Origin: Rosa chinensis | Lineage: Eukaryota; Streptophyta; Magnoliopsida; Rosales; Rosaceae | Direction: 5' to 3' | NCBI RefSeq assembly: GCF_002994745.2 | Contig: NC_037093.1 | Span: 45,984,384 to 46,048,383, forward strand | DNA length: 64,000 nt | Shown here: positions 33,342-44,601 of the stretch, piece after piece | How positions within the stretch are numbered: position 1 is the first letter of the stretch | Layout of the letters: each line of letters opens with the position of its first letter | Translations under genes and position numbers: made by a program | The notes under the pieces: generated by a model | The model's database searches: none | Told to the model about the DNA's origin: nothing | Seen by the model: the letters and a program-made list of their open reading frames with translations, nothing else

Positions 33342-33986
33342 TCACATATTTCTCGAAGGTGGATTAGGTAACGAATTGGTGAATAAGTCCGCTACATTAT
33401 CCTCTGATCGGATTTGATTCAGTTCAATCTTTAGAAGTGATTGTTGTTGCTGATTGTAAAAGAACTTAGGCGATATATGTTGGGTGTTGTCTCCCTTGAT
33501 GAAACCTAACGTCATTTGTTCAATACAAGCTGCATTATCCTCATAAATGCACATAGGTTGATCTGTGGTAGACTTCAAACTATAAGTTCCTCGAATATGT
33601 CTAATTACTGACCTTAGCAATATGCATTCACACACAGCTTCATGTGGAGCAATAATCTCAGCATGATTTGAGGAAGTAGCAACAAGGGTCTGTTTTGTAG
33701 ACCTCCAAGATATCGCGATGCTTCCCATGGTAAAGACATAACCCATTTGAGAGTGACCTTTGCAAGGGTCAGAGAGATACCCTGCATCAGCAAAACCCAT
33801 CAAAACATCACCATCCTTTTGATGTAAGGGAGGTGGGTGAGGCTGGCCACCCTTGGTGGCAGCGGCAGTGCCAACCATGGTGATATGGCCGGCCACAGTG
33901 GTGTAGACTGTGGTGCTTTTCCGTATGGGGTCCGATCCCATAATTCTGTCATTCCTCTTCTTTCTGTAGGGATAAAACAAGCCCAT
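33342..33986 (-). pseudogene. copia 2 RNase H region
   Basis: An open 214-codon frame contains VLMGFADAGYLSDPCKGHSQ, GSIAISWRSTKQTLVATSSN, HAEIIAPHEAVCECILLRSV, IYEDNAACIEQM, HISPKFFYNQQQQSLLKIEL and SEDNVADLFTNSLP: the complete copia RNase H order with its Asp/Glu motifs. The N-terminal 65 residues contain an unrelated low-complexity stretch where the sequence has diverged. Confidence 0.88.
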
Positions 33987-34039
33987 ATCTATCGTATCAT
34001 TTAAGTACCAAAATATTGTCTTTACACCAATTCAATGGC

Positions 34040-35140
34040 ATCGCGCTGGCGCAAGGCTACATTTAGCCAACAAGTTCATAACAAATGAGGTGTCCGGTCT
34101 TGTATTGTGTTAAATAAAATAATGCGCCTATTGCACTTAGATAAGACACTTCTGCCAATTAACAAGTCTTCGTCATCATCCCTGGGATGAAAAGTGCATC
34201 TTGACTTTATCAAAATGCCAAAGCATTCATTGACACGGTATACAAGTTCTAAATCTAGACAAAACCGTGTCCTCCCAAGGTCCTTCATCTCAAACTCGGA
34301 TTTCAGGTGTTCAGCGGTTTCCCTTAACTCTCAAGGGTTCCAATTATGTTTATCAATATAAACCGCGACAATTGCAAATCCGGAACTTGTCATGGAAACG
34401 CGCGGGCATAGTTCATCATATCCCTTCCCAATCAAGTAGTCACTTTAGTGAGCGTTTCAACCTCATTGGAAAAGCGCTCCGTGGTTTAGTGTCACTTGAC
34501 TTGGGTAAATGAAGTTCACAAGAACCTTCATTATATTATGTATCTAGATCCCCATAAAGATACATAGTGACCACATTCGTAAGCTGCATGTTCAGTTATT
34601 AGGAAACTACCAAACTAACAAGGTAGTGGAGTGCAATGACATCCATTACAAGAGAATATGTCTTCTTGTAGTTGATTCCAGGGCGTTTTGTAAGAAGCCT
34701 TGCTCCATAAGGCGAGATTACCATATCTTTTTCTCATCACGCTATCTAACGAAGATCTATTAATGTCAATAGGTTTTATGTTAGGAGGTGTTGGCATCTC
34801 AGGCCTGAAATCCTTCGTCTTCGTTAGTGAATCCAATTCAACCTGGATCACATCTTTCCATTTAGGCCAATTTTCTCTACGTTGACATTCTTCAATAGAG
34901 TAAGGTTCTATGTCATTGGTCTCAATAATCCCACGTCCTCATGTACACTTGTGTAGTTTGTAGAGATTTCTATATTTATAGGAATTGATTCTAACATTGA
35001 GGCTTCCCCCAACGATGTCTCTTGAACATAACCACAATCCATAATATTCTCATTAAACGGATTTTGAGTATCAATGATCAATGGATCAAGTTGAGCAAGT
35101 TGTGCCAAACTTGCTCTCTTCTTAGGGCGAGAATCCATCG
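34040..35140 (-). pseudogene. copia 2 RT fragments
   Basis: MKDLGRTRFCLDLELVY (34288 leftwards) is the segment after the RT active site. 34615-34851 reads MIQVELDSLTKTKDFRPEMP then TPPNIKPI, the N-terminal RT entry that copia 1 has lost. 34908-35138 holds the linker KKRASLAQLAQLDPLIIDTQ. The catalytic core between them is deleted or unreadable. Confidence 0.75.
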
Positions 35141-35329
35141 AACCTATAGGTCTCTATGCTTTCTAGCGAAACCCACAGCCTGTGATGCCATTATGCCACT
35201 TTGTGGCGTCACTATGCCACCATCCATGGTGGTGGTGCCATGTCCTCTTGTCGGGACATCAATCCTTGCAGGCATGTTTGCAGCAGGTATATATGATCTC
35301 GTCACTTTTTGGGGATCAAGATGAGACAT

Positions 35330-36800
35330 AGTGGGGACAGATCACGACAATTCATGTCGTTCCTGTTGAACATTTGAAGTTCTAATTTCCTCTAACGATG
35401 GGAAGACTGTCTCATCAAAGTAACAATATGCAAATCTAGCAGAAAAGAGATCGCCTGTTAAGGGTTCTACATAGCGGACTTATAGTTGGAGATTTATATC
35501 TAACACAAATATGTATGCATTCATTGGTGACGACCCTTTTTGATGGGCTGTGGCGGGGTGATTGGCACATAAATCGCACACTCAAATATGCATAAGTATG
35601 AGATATTAGACTCGCACCCAGTCACTAGCTATAATGCAAAAGGTTGAGTGGCGACGGGTTGTAGACGAATTAGTATAGCTACATGCAACATTGCATAACC
35701 CTAAATGGAAATATTTGTGCGCATTACCAATGTCCGGGCTACCATCGTAGTCGTTTAATGGTAGCTTTTTCGCAAGACCATTGGGGTGTATACATGGAAA
35801 TATGATGCCTAATATCAATTCCCAATGATATGCAATAGTCATCAAAATTTTTTGATGTAAACTCTCTAGCATTATCAAGTCAAACTGACTGAATGGGATG
35901 ATCCGGGTAGTGAGCCCATTGCCATATGATCTAGGCTAGGAGTTTATCATAAGCAACATTATGTGTGGACGATAGCGCAACACGTGACCAGCGTGTCCGC
36001 ACATCAACCAACACCATAAAACATTTAAGTAGTCCGCAAGTTGGTTGAATCGATCCACAGAATCCCCTTGGATTCTATGTAAGAATGAAATTGGTTCCTT
36101 AGTGTTCTTTGCATATGATGGTCTCGATCCTAAATAGTAGGCTTTACAGAACGAAACATGGGCTTTAGAAGTAACCAATGAGGATTTTGGTTAAGCCATG
36201 AAGTCATAATTGACTTTAGAAGTAGAAAGAGGAGTTGAATTAGGGTTCTTAATTTGTGTCAAAGCCAAGTGATGGCCGCAGGGGGTAGGCAGCGCAGGCC
36301 ATTGGTGGCTGGTCTAGCATGGTGGCGGCGCCGTGAGGCACAGGGGCTTGCCATGCTTCTCCTCGAATCAATTTTGATTCTTACTTCTCTTTGTTCTGAA
36401 GAATGGATGTCTGTGTGAAGTCTTTAATATACCGATCATCATGTCACGACCTGGGTGTCCCAAATGGTCATGCCAAAGCCTATATGTGTCGGAATCTTAT
36501 AAGTCATCTCTCATGACATGGTTTAATTCAAGGATTCAAATAGTGGTTGCATAGAACCCACTAGAACGACACATAAGTTTCTCAAATACTCGTTTATGTC
36601 CGTAGTCATTAGAGGTGATGCAAAAGAACTCTTGTCCATTCTCACAATGTGTTTCCATATAAAAACCATTGGCTCTTATATCTTTAAAACTCAAAAGGGT
36701 TCTTCCGACCCTAAGACCAAAGAGAGCTTCAGTGACATGATTACGTCAAAGTTTCAAAATCAAAATTTAATCTAAAAATGATAATCAAGCTTAGACAAGT
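35330..36800 (-). pseudogene. copia 2 integrase and protease-side remnants
   Basis: Minus-strand fragments give LHRIQGDSVDRFNQLADYLN, the integrase start, and others corresponding to the central integrase region at 35606-35878. Protease-side text resembling copia 1 28000-28200 lies near 36580-36720. Many frameshifts and stops are present. Confidence 0.7.
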
Positions 36801-37496
36801 AGTAGTTACTCAATCCTTTTGGTAACTCCAATTTGATTGTGACCAGGTAAGGTAAGGCGAGATTTTGGTGGAGTTGTGCTCACTTGTAAAACAGTTCTCT
36901 CAATTCAAGCTTTTCCTAGACATCACAATTAATTGGATGAGCCTAGTGAGAAAGAGTTATAACCACTGTGTTTGTTGATAATTTCCAAAATTTAGATTTG
37001 TATTGAAAACAATGACGTTTGTATGGTCAAATTTTGATGCTCACGAACAGTCTTAGTCCGTAATATTTTGATGCTCACGAGCGCTCTTAATCTGTGGTTT
37101 ACAAACGCTCTTAGTTCATAATTTAGCGTGAACTCCCCACAGTTCTGCTTTTGTGAATCGAACCCACATTACAAGAAAGGTGGGATGTAGGAGAAGGGAT
37201 TTTGGAAGTCCCCAAGTACAAGAAAACAAAAATTAAAAGAAGCAGGAACTTTTATAAAAACTTACTTGGTGTTTTCTTGTTACCTGATCTTGCCTAGCGA
37301 GGCTGACGCACGCACGTGTTGATGCAGGCGTGCGAAACTGATCCGGTTTTGCCTAGGTATGCAAGTAGGTACGAGCGGCGGCGCAGGGAGGCGCATTAGG
37401 TAATCCTAGGGTAGGGTTCTAGGGTTTCACAACTTAGAGAAGAAGAAAGAATGATTTTTGGCTTCTGATTCAGGCTTAGGGCTCGTGCTGATAACG

Positions 37497-37688
37497 TGTT
37501 TTAGGATATTAAATGCAAAGAGAGAATTGGGAGAATAGTTGTGTGTATTCATTGATAATAAGAGCCCTATACATAATCTTGGAGTACAAGGATTCCTATT
37601 CTAACTCGGAGTAGGAAATCTCTCTTATTACAACTATAGAACTAATCCTTGTTTGATAAGACACACTAAATGTCAACATACTTCAACA
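37497..37688 (-). repeat. copia 2 5' LTR
   Basis: A 192-bp LTR starting TGTTGAAG at 37688 (minus strand) and ending CCTAAAACA at 37497, with CGTTATCAGCACGAG immediately after. Confidence 0.88.
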
Positions 37689-37734
37689 AAATATTTATTT
37701 ATCGAGGTTTTACTTTAACTTAATTTGATCTATG

Positions 37735-39225
37735 CCAGATACTCTTTTCTTATGAATGGTGAACCTAGGCGATCTGTGTCTCCTGGTAGAGGACTGAGGC
37801 AGGGGGATCATGCATCTCTCCCCCTATCTGTTTATTTTGTGTGCTGAGGATTTGTCTGCTCTTATTTATCATCAGGTGAACTGCATGTTATTGGAAGGGT
37901 TGCGGGTTTGTGATGGTGCCCCAACTATCAGTCACCTTTGGTTTGCGGATGACGGCATGATTTATGCTAGAGCTACTACTGAAGATTGTTAGGTTAAAAA
38001 AGATATTCTTCTAGTATATATATGAACATGCTTCTGGTCAAATAGTGAACCTGTCTAACAGTAGTGCTCTGTTAAGCGGAAATACATCGCTCTTCTTATT
38101 CAGTGGAACCTACCTAAGGTTGGTTTGGTTGATTCCACTTCTTACATCGCTCTTCTTATTCAGTGGAACCTACCTAAGGTTGGTTTGGTTGATTCCACTT
38201 CTTATTCATGGAGGAGTATTCATAAAGCTAGAGAAATCTTAAGAGAAGTTAGGCAAATTGGAGATGGTTTTTCTACTTCTATTTGAGAGGACCCTTTTGG
38301 TTAATCTACTTATACTGACTACTCTATTCAATGGGTCTCTGAGTTATTTTTGGGACCAGGACAATGGGATGTGCACCTGCTTAATCATTTATTTTCTCAT
38401 CCTATTGTTGAGTATATATTGAGATTTCGTGTTAGTAATAAAGGTCGTCACTCTAATAGCTGGGCTTGGACTTTTAAGAAGAATTAATGGGATGTTTTCT
38501 ATAAAGTTGGCTTACAGACTCGCTCGTGAGTAGGTGATGGAGGAGGATCCTCAGGTTCAAAATCCCATGATTTAGAATGCTTCCAATTCCAGGTAAAGTT
38601 AAAATTTATGTTTGAAAGGCTTATTCTAATATTCTTCCAACTAGAGGTAGACTAAGTGAAAGAGGAATTGATATTGATACTCAATGCCATTGTGTGACGA
38701 GGAAGTTGAGACTCCAATTGATGCACTTAGGGATTGCGTGATAGCTAAGGAGGTGTTGCAATTAGATAATGCAATTTTTAATGGTATGAGGACAAGGTCG
38801 GGAGGTGTCTTCTGTGATCAAACAAGGGCCTTTTTTGGAGGCTTTTTTCACTTTCAAGAGAATATGGATTCAGTTAAACATGCTGAGTTATTAGCTTATT
38901 ACCATGGGGTGTAGTGGGCTAGAGCAAAAGAATTATTTCCTTTTTTGATTGAATCTGATTGTTTGGAGTTGGTTTAGGCAGTTAAGAACTGATTTATCAC
39001 CTTTGAGTTTTTTGATTGAGGATCTTAAATATGTTTTATCTCAAGTCCCTTATGTTATTCTCAGACACGTTAGAAGGTCTGCTAATATGGTAGCACACTG
39101 TGTAGCTTTATTGGCTAGCAATTTGCAGTCTTAGTCTTAGCTTGTGGAGGATGCTTTACAATTTGATTGTAGCAACTCTTTATCTATGAATTTAATTCAT
39201 TCCCCTAAAAGAACACTTAATTCGA
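37735..39225 (+). pseudogene. LINE ORF2 remnant: RT, zf-RVT, RNase H
   Basis: Frameshifted pieces follow LINE order. RT comes first: GLRQGD, SPYLFILCAEDLSALIYHQV, then ISHLWFADDGMIYARA with the FADD catalytic motif. The zf-RVT region follows near 38590-38750 (GRLSERGIDIDTQCP then LCDEEVETPIDALRDC). RNase H is last at 38755-39125 (THAELLA-like KHAELLAYYHGV, IESDCLELV, PYVILRHVRRSANMVAHCVA). The 5' two-thirds, including endonuclease, is missing. A 60-bp perfect tandem duplication lies at 38083-38202. The element is inactive. Confidence 0.85.
38083..38202 (+). repeat. perfect 60-bp tandem duplication
   Basis: The 60 bp beginning TACATCGCTCTTCTTATTCA at 38083 recur without a visible difference at 38143. 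This implies a recent event in otherwise degraded LINE sequence. Confidence 0.9.
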
Positions 39226-39234
39226 TGAGAAATT

Positions 39235-39409
39235 CTTACATAGGGCAAACGTACCACATGGCGGTGGGACAACCCAATCAAAATTCAGAAAATTTTAAAT
39301 GTGTTTGGAAACTATCCTTACTTATTAAAATGAAATAGTCAAAACACCCCCTTGCATGTTCACTAATTGGGTAGCCCCACCAGCCACGTGGTACGTTTGC
39401 CCTATGTAA
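39235..39409. mobile_element. short MITE with long TIRs
   Basis: The left end CTTACATAGGGCAAACGTAC and the following CAC.TGGC..GGTGGG.ACCCAAT match the inverted right end. The element is about 175 bp, so the TIRs make up about half of it. No target duplication was identified with confidence. It sits at the 3' end of the LINE remnant. Confidence 0.75.
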
Positions 39410-40344
39410 GTGTATAGAATAATTTCCACACTTCAGTTCCAAATATATTCATCACGTACTTCATGAAGCACGCATGTCTAGAAACAATTATTAATCAATT
39501 ATTAGCTATATATGGAAACTCATTATTAGCTTGTGTAGCTTGATGCAAACCAATGATGTAGAACAAGGAAGTCCCATTAGAAAAACATACGCACAATAAT
39601 ACAAGAATATAAGTCAATTTCTTACCTCACACTTTGGTTTTCTAAAAAGGTGGAGTGGATCAAATATTCAAGGTAAGTCCTAATGAAAGTGGAATTGTAG
39701 GAAATCATGATATGACTATACTACAAGAAAAATGCTCATCTTAATTGACTATAACTTATTTAATGAATATTTTCTACCAATGATTTGACTAGCTATAGGG
39801 ATGGGATGGTGGTTGGTGACAAATGTTATATTGAACTACTTCAAAGTGGGAATTTTTCACTTAAAAAAAGAGAGAATAACAATTATAAATGAATGGTTTA
39901 CTCCTAACAATACTTTTAGATTAAGCTCCACACCTCCCTTTATTCAAGGTGCTTAAGTGAAAACAATATACCACTTATAGTACACTAAGCAGATCTCATT
40001 TTACTCCTAACAATACTTTTAAGATAAACTCTACACTTATCTTTGCCCAAAGTAGCTAAGTGAGGACAATATCGATGCAATTTAATATTACTAATAATGC
40101 GTTTTACGGATTCCATTATTTCACAAGAATTATAGTTCTGAAGGTAGGACTGAAATTCTTTGATCCTCTTAAAAAAAAAACAAAAATAAAAAAACTATAG
40201 CTCTGAATGACTAATATGAGGTCTTTACAACATTGGGCAATGGTGGATACCTTAAAAACATCTCTTGATAGTTCATTCCTAGAAATTTACTTTAGTGGTA
40301 ATTTGCTATATCAATAAGATAATAAATATTATCTGCATTTAGAA
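39410..40344. other. intergenic, no gene recognised
   Basis: AT-rich. The phrase 'actcctaacaatacttttaga' occurs twice (about 39900 and 40002), a small local duplication. Confidence 0.4.
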
Positions 40345-40353
40345 AACTTATAT

Positions 40354-41410
40354 GGGTGGTGTTATTGACACACCTATTTTCTCTATTCACACACCCCTTC
40401 TACTTTTCTATTAATTTAATTCAATTTCTTTTTATAAATTACCCTAACTACCCTTCCTTTTTTTTTTTTTTTACCTCTTTTCTATTTGGCAAGTCAATCA
40501 TGAATTAAATATCATTAAACAATAAATTACTTGTAACCAAACATAAGAACAACAAAATAGAAAAGAAAAAAAAAAGATATCAATTGTAGCATGTACACTA
40601 GCCATATCAATTACAACAAAATTGCAGTACTTAACAATAGGTCATATAATAAATGTAGATACATGTCTCCCAAAGATTACTTCTTTGCTCAGTTAAGCTA
40701 TTAAGCTATATATAGCTACACTCTAGTACTTCATATAGAGGTCGATGTGGGAAAATGTATAAATTCCCAATGAGTAATGACCGTCTAGCATATGTGTACA
40801 AGAATATCATAATCTTAACTACTACCTAAGCACAACATCTCTAGCAAATTTATCAATTTAATGAAGGTTCACAAGAATAACAATGCTACTATATTGCCAT
40901 CAATTGGTAGTAGTAACTAGGATTTACATAATAGCATATGAGGACAAAAAAATTACTACTGTATAGTGGATTGGTATTTGCCTTTCATCATAAACAAGTG
41001 CAAGGAACCCAAATTTTGTAAATAAATATGTACTTAAAAATTTCCAGATTGTCAAAAAGGCTTATTGTTATGGAAAAAGAGTTTTAAAAACAGACACAGA
41101 AGGAGGTGAGCAAATAAAGGTTTAGAATCTGATTGACTTCAGTTGGAGTCAGCATTGACTACAATAGGGACTAAGCAAGTGAAGAAGAGAAAGTTTACTT
41201 CAGTTAATGGGGGCTAAGTGTGCCTTAGACATGGTCAATGAGAATGCCGTAATTGCTCTAGTGAAAATAAGGGTTTGAAGACTGACATAGAAGGAGGCAA
41301 GCAAATAAGGGTTTAGGATCCGATTGGCTTGCCAAATAGAAAAGAGAAAAAAGAAAAAAGAAAAAGAAACATGGAGGAAAAGGAAGATAGGTGTGTGAAT
41401 AATACCACCC
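40354..41410. mobile_element. non-autonomous MULE-like element, 9-bp TSD
   Basis: The ends are GGGTGGTGTTATTGACACACC and, inverted, GGGTGGTATTATTCACACACC, continuing with CTAT.TTC. AACTTATAT lies on both sides (40345-40353 and 41411-41419), a perfect 9-bp duplication as in Mutator-like elements. The length is 1057 bp. There is no transposase. An internal duplication (AGAAGGAGG.GAGCAAATAA at about 41099 and 41289, 190 bp apart) lies near the right end. Confidence 0.85.
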
Positions 41411-41427
41411 AACTTATATATGTTGTA

Positions 41428-42998
41428 AAAATGGTTCTTGTGCAGAAAAACATAAGTCTCTCTCAACCCTAGCCGCAAGAGAGTCTCTCTAAAAAATCTT
41501 CTCACTTGTCCGGCGACACGTGCTATGGACGTTGTTACCGGATGGATAGGCTTATCACCGGTTATCGGTAAGTAGTGGCCCTGGGCCTTTGGTTGATAGG
41601 TTTTGGGGTTCAAACAATGAGGGCTTGCAAGGTTTTTGACCAGTGGAGGCTTGGTAGGAGAATCGGATTGGCATCGACTGGTCAGAGTTGGTCGGCGGAG
41701 CCGTACGAGGACGTGGTGGAGGGGGTGGCTAGATTGATCTGGTTTGGAGGGTCTATGGGTGGTTGGCGGAGTGGGGTTGCTTTGATATCTGGTGGTTATG
41801 CTGGGCGAGCTCCGATCGAATGGATCTATCTTCCAATCTGGTCTGGTCTGGTGGTTGGCAGGGATGGGAAACTCCAATTCAGGGGTGATGGCTGGTTCAA
41901 TCCTGATCTGGCTTGAAGGGAGGATGGTATGATGATGGTGGCGGTCAGTCTCTGGTGGTGTTGGCGATGGCGCGATGGAGTTTGACGGCAGTCTGGGTCT
42001 GAAGGTGGTGGCGGTCTGGGCCTTCATCCGACTGTGGGCCCGGTCTGGGCCTGGTGGTAATTTGGCCTGGGGTCTTGGTCCTTTAGGTGTTGTTTTGTTT
42101 TAAAGCTTTTAGTTTTGTTGTTTGCTTGGTTGTTGGTGTATTGTTGGTAATACTGCACTACTAAGGGTGTGGCAGAGACAATCTTCTCTTTCGTCGTCTA
42201 GAGGGTAGTTCCTGTTCTGGAGTTAGGTCAACAGCAGTGGCGAAAATGTCTGGCTATGGCATAGAGAATCATCCTTGGCCTTCTAGGTGGTGGCGGTCTG
42301 GGTCTGGTGGTAATTTGGCATGGGGTCTTTCTCTAGGTCCTTTAGGTGTTGTTTTGTTTGAAAGCTTTTAGTTTTGTTGTTTGCTTGGTTGTTGGTGTAT
42401 TGTTGGTAATACTGCACTACTAAGGGTGTGGCAGAGACAATCTTCTCTTTCGCCGTCTAGAGGGTAGTTCCTGTTCTGGAGTTGGGTCAACAGCGGTGGC
42501 GAAAATGTCTGGCTATGGCATAGACAATCATCCTTGGCCTTCTAGTGGGTCTTTCCTGTCTGGGTTCGGATCAGAAGCGATGGCGATTTGGAGCAGTTGT
42601 GGATGGATGGTGTTGACAATAGGGTGGAGATGCTGTTGGGTTTTCTTTAGTCCCAGGTTTGAATGTCCGGCGATCCTTTTGGTTGAGTTTAGGTTACAAC
42701 GAGTATTGGCTTGGTCGATCAAACGCTAATCAGGAGGACTCTGGTTGGTGAGTTAGTGTCGACACAAGTGAGTTGTCTAGTTTTAGAGTTCTTACTGGCT
42801 GGACGAGAGGTGAGAAGTTAAGGACTCACTGCTCCTGCGCTTATTGTCTTTGTCATACACTTGTAGTGCTAGTTTAGAGTCAGTCATTATAGAGTTCCAG
42901 TGTGAAGTCTAGTGGTCATTTTTGAGTAAGAGATGTCGCCTAAAACTCGTTGTAAGTATTTCATTATTAATGAAGTTCTTATTTGATAAAAAAAAAAA
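41428..42998 (+). mobile_element. long non-coding poly(A) retroposon R3
   Basis: A 1.57-kb GT/GC-rich block ends in an A-run (about 42987-42999). It is flanked by ACTTATATATGTTGTA at 41412-41427 and 42999-43014, a perfect 16-bp target duplication that overlaps the 9-bp duplication of the neighbouring MULE-like element. It contains a 259-bp tandem duplication (start points 42084 and 42343). The long minus-strand ORF over it is proline/threonine-rich, runs beyond the element, and is not supported as a gene. Confidence 0.82.
42031..42545 (+). repeat. 259-bp tandem duplication in R3
   Basis: The unit with TAGGTGTTGTTTTGTTT, GTATTGTTGGTAATACTGCA and AAATGTCTGGCTATGGCATA occurs twice with few differences. 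Confidence 0.85.
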
Positions 42999-43014
42999 AC
43001 TTATATATGTTGTA

Positions 43015-44601
43015 TATTCCTCTACATTATTAGAATTACGATCATCTTTATTCAAATAAATATAGCTTAATGCCTTAATTTCATGTCCTTACAAGGAAAT
43101 AATTTTAAATAACTAGGAAACAGATGATTCAAGTGAAGTGAGTGACAAACCTGCAAAACAAACACAGTAGTTCTGCATGTTCTTCCTCATTTGGTCTTGA
43201 ATGGCAAAGTGTGTGGAATTGACAGGGGTGGGCCTGGCTTGCCTACAAAATGAGACACAAGCATCATTTAACCCTTGCGGATTAGACTTTAACAGTTGGA
43301 CTAGACTCTAACAGTTTAACAAACTCATAATTAGGGTTTGTGTTTAGATTAGCAGGATCACATGCTTGATAATTATTTATTCATCTTAACTTTGTCAATC
43401 AGGACCACCGAATTGGTTCTGACTCACAGGTGTCATCCATAATCCATATTTACTGTAGAACATACCCAAGATATTTGGTGTTGGTCACACTAATATTCAT
43501 GTTATTATCATCTGCAGTACAAAGATGCACTTGATTAGAAGCATTAGATACAACAGTATCTGCATATGACTAAACAGCTGGGCAACTGTCTTGCTTCTTG
43601 AGAAGCTTCTCCCTTATCAAGTGGAAGGGATCATCATGATATATTCCTAATTCATAGACCAATGAATGAATAAATTGAGAGCTTCACATGTCTCATGCAT
43701 TATTGTGAGAACTAGAATTTGAAATTTTTGTGTTTATGGTCAAAATTATGATGTTTAAGACTTTTTTCTTTCTAACCGTAAATTCGAAACCCTGAACCCA
43801 ACTAAAAACTGGTTACCATCAAATAATTAGCAAAGACTTATTAGATCACATATCTTCTGACAATCCCATAAAAAACTTGTGAATAATACCATGTTGAGTT
43901 AGACCTTTAACTGTATCTGACTTTCATCCAGAATCAAGGACCAAGAGAGCTTACCAAACAAAACATAGATAAGACTCATGATAGAGAAGACAGAAAGCTG
44001 AAAACAAACACAAAAATAGCGACAAAAACCCGCTGATAGGACAGACTAACAAGACCTTCAAGTGGCATCAAGTTACTGGTCTTCCATGCAGCAAGACTTT
44101 CCATCTATCATCTTTGGCCAAACAATATTTAATAACCATCAAAGGCCATCAGTATGGTTGATCATATTATTTGTTGCCAGAATATTCAATTGCATGTGTA
44201 GAGACCAACTTTATTTACAGATTTGGTCCAACAAATATACAATTTCAATTTGCCTTTTTCAGTCTTCGGTCTTTGACAACGTTGGTTGAAAAGATCCTTG
44301 AAGCTTGGTAAAAGACTAGAAGGTATATCCTTATATGTAAAAGGTGAAATGCAACAATGTAATAAGAGGAGCAGATCAAATTGCATTCAAATAATACAAA
44401 TGTTTATCAGGAGGGTGGAGATGACTATTTACATATATGCTGCCTGAGCAAAATTTGCTTCAAAGAACACTTGAATTCCTACTATTGCATATATTCATTG
44501 TTGCAATCACTTTTAACAAAAAAAATCAAAGAAAAACTCAACTTGGCAAAAGTTGGCAAAAGTTTCCCAATATGATATTTATAGGTTTCCCAATATGATA
44601 T
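43015..44601. other. spacer downstream of the fimbrin gene
   Basis: No gene was recognised. AT-rich. It includes the 43223-43335 segment resembling 10785-10880. The right end is the 3' UTR side of the fimbrin gene. Confidence 0.4.

Larger units (their letters stand above)
32891..37688 (-). mobile_element. Ty1/copia retrotransposon 2, decayed, minus strand
   Basis: The LTRs are 37497-37688 (5') and 32891-33100 (3'), both TGTTGAAG...CCTAAAACA on the minus strand, with TATA and TATCAATGAATACACACAA blocks. The 5-bp flanks are GAATA and AAATA, a near match. The PBS-like CGTTATCAGCACGAG follows the 5' LTR and the polypurine tract CAAGGGGGAG precedes the 3' LTR. RNase H, parts of RT, integrase and a protease-side stretch are readable. 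gag is essentially missing. Protein similarity to copia 1 is high throughout, so they belong to one family. Confidence 0.88.

Noticed and set aside
41200..42027. 275-codon minus-strand ORF rich in Pro, Thr and His
   Set aside because: It crosses the MULE-like element end, a target duplication and retroposon R3, so it cannot be one gene. The richness reflects GT-biased DNA on the other strand.
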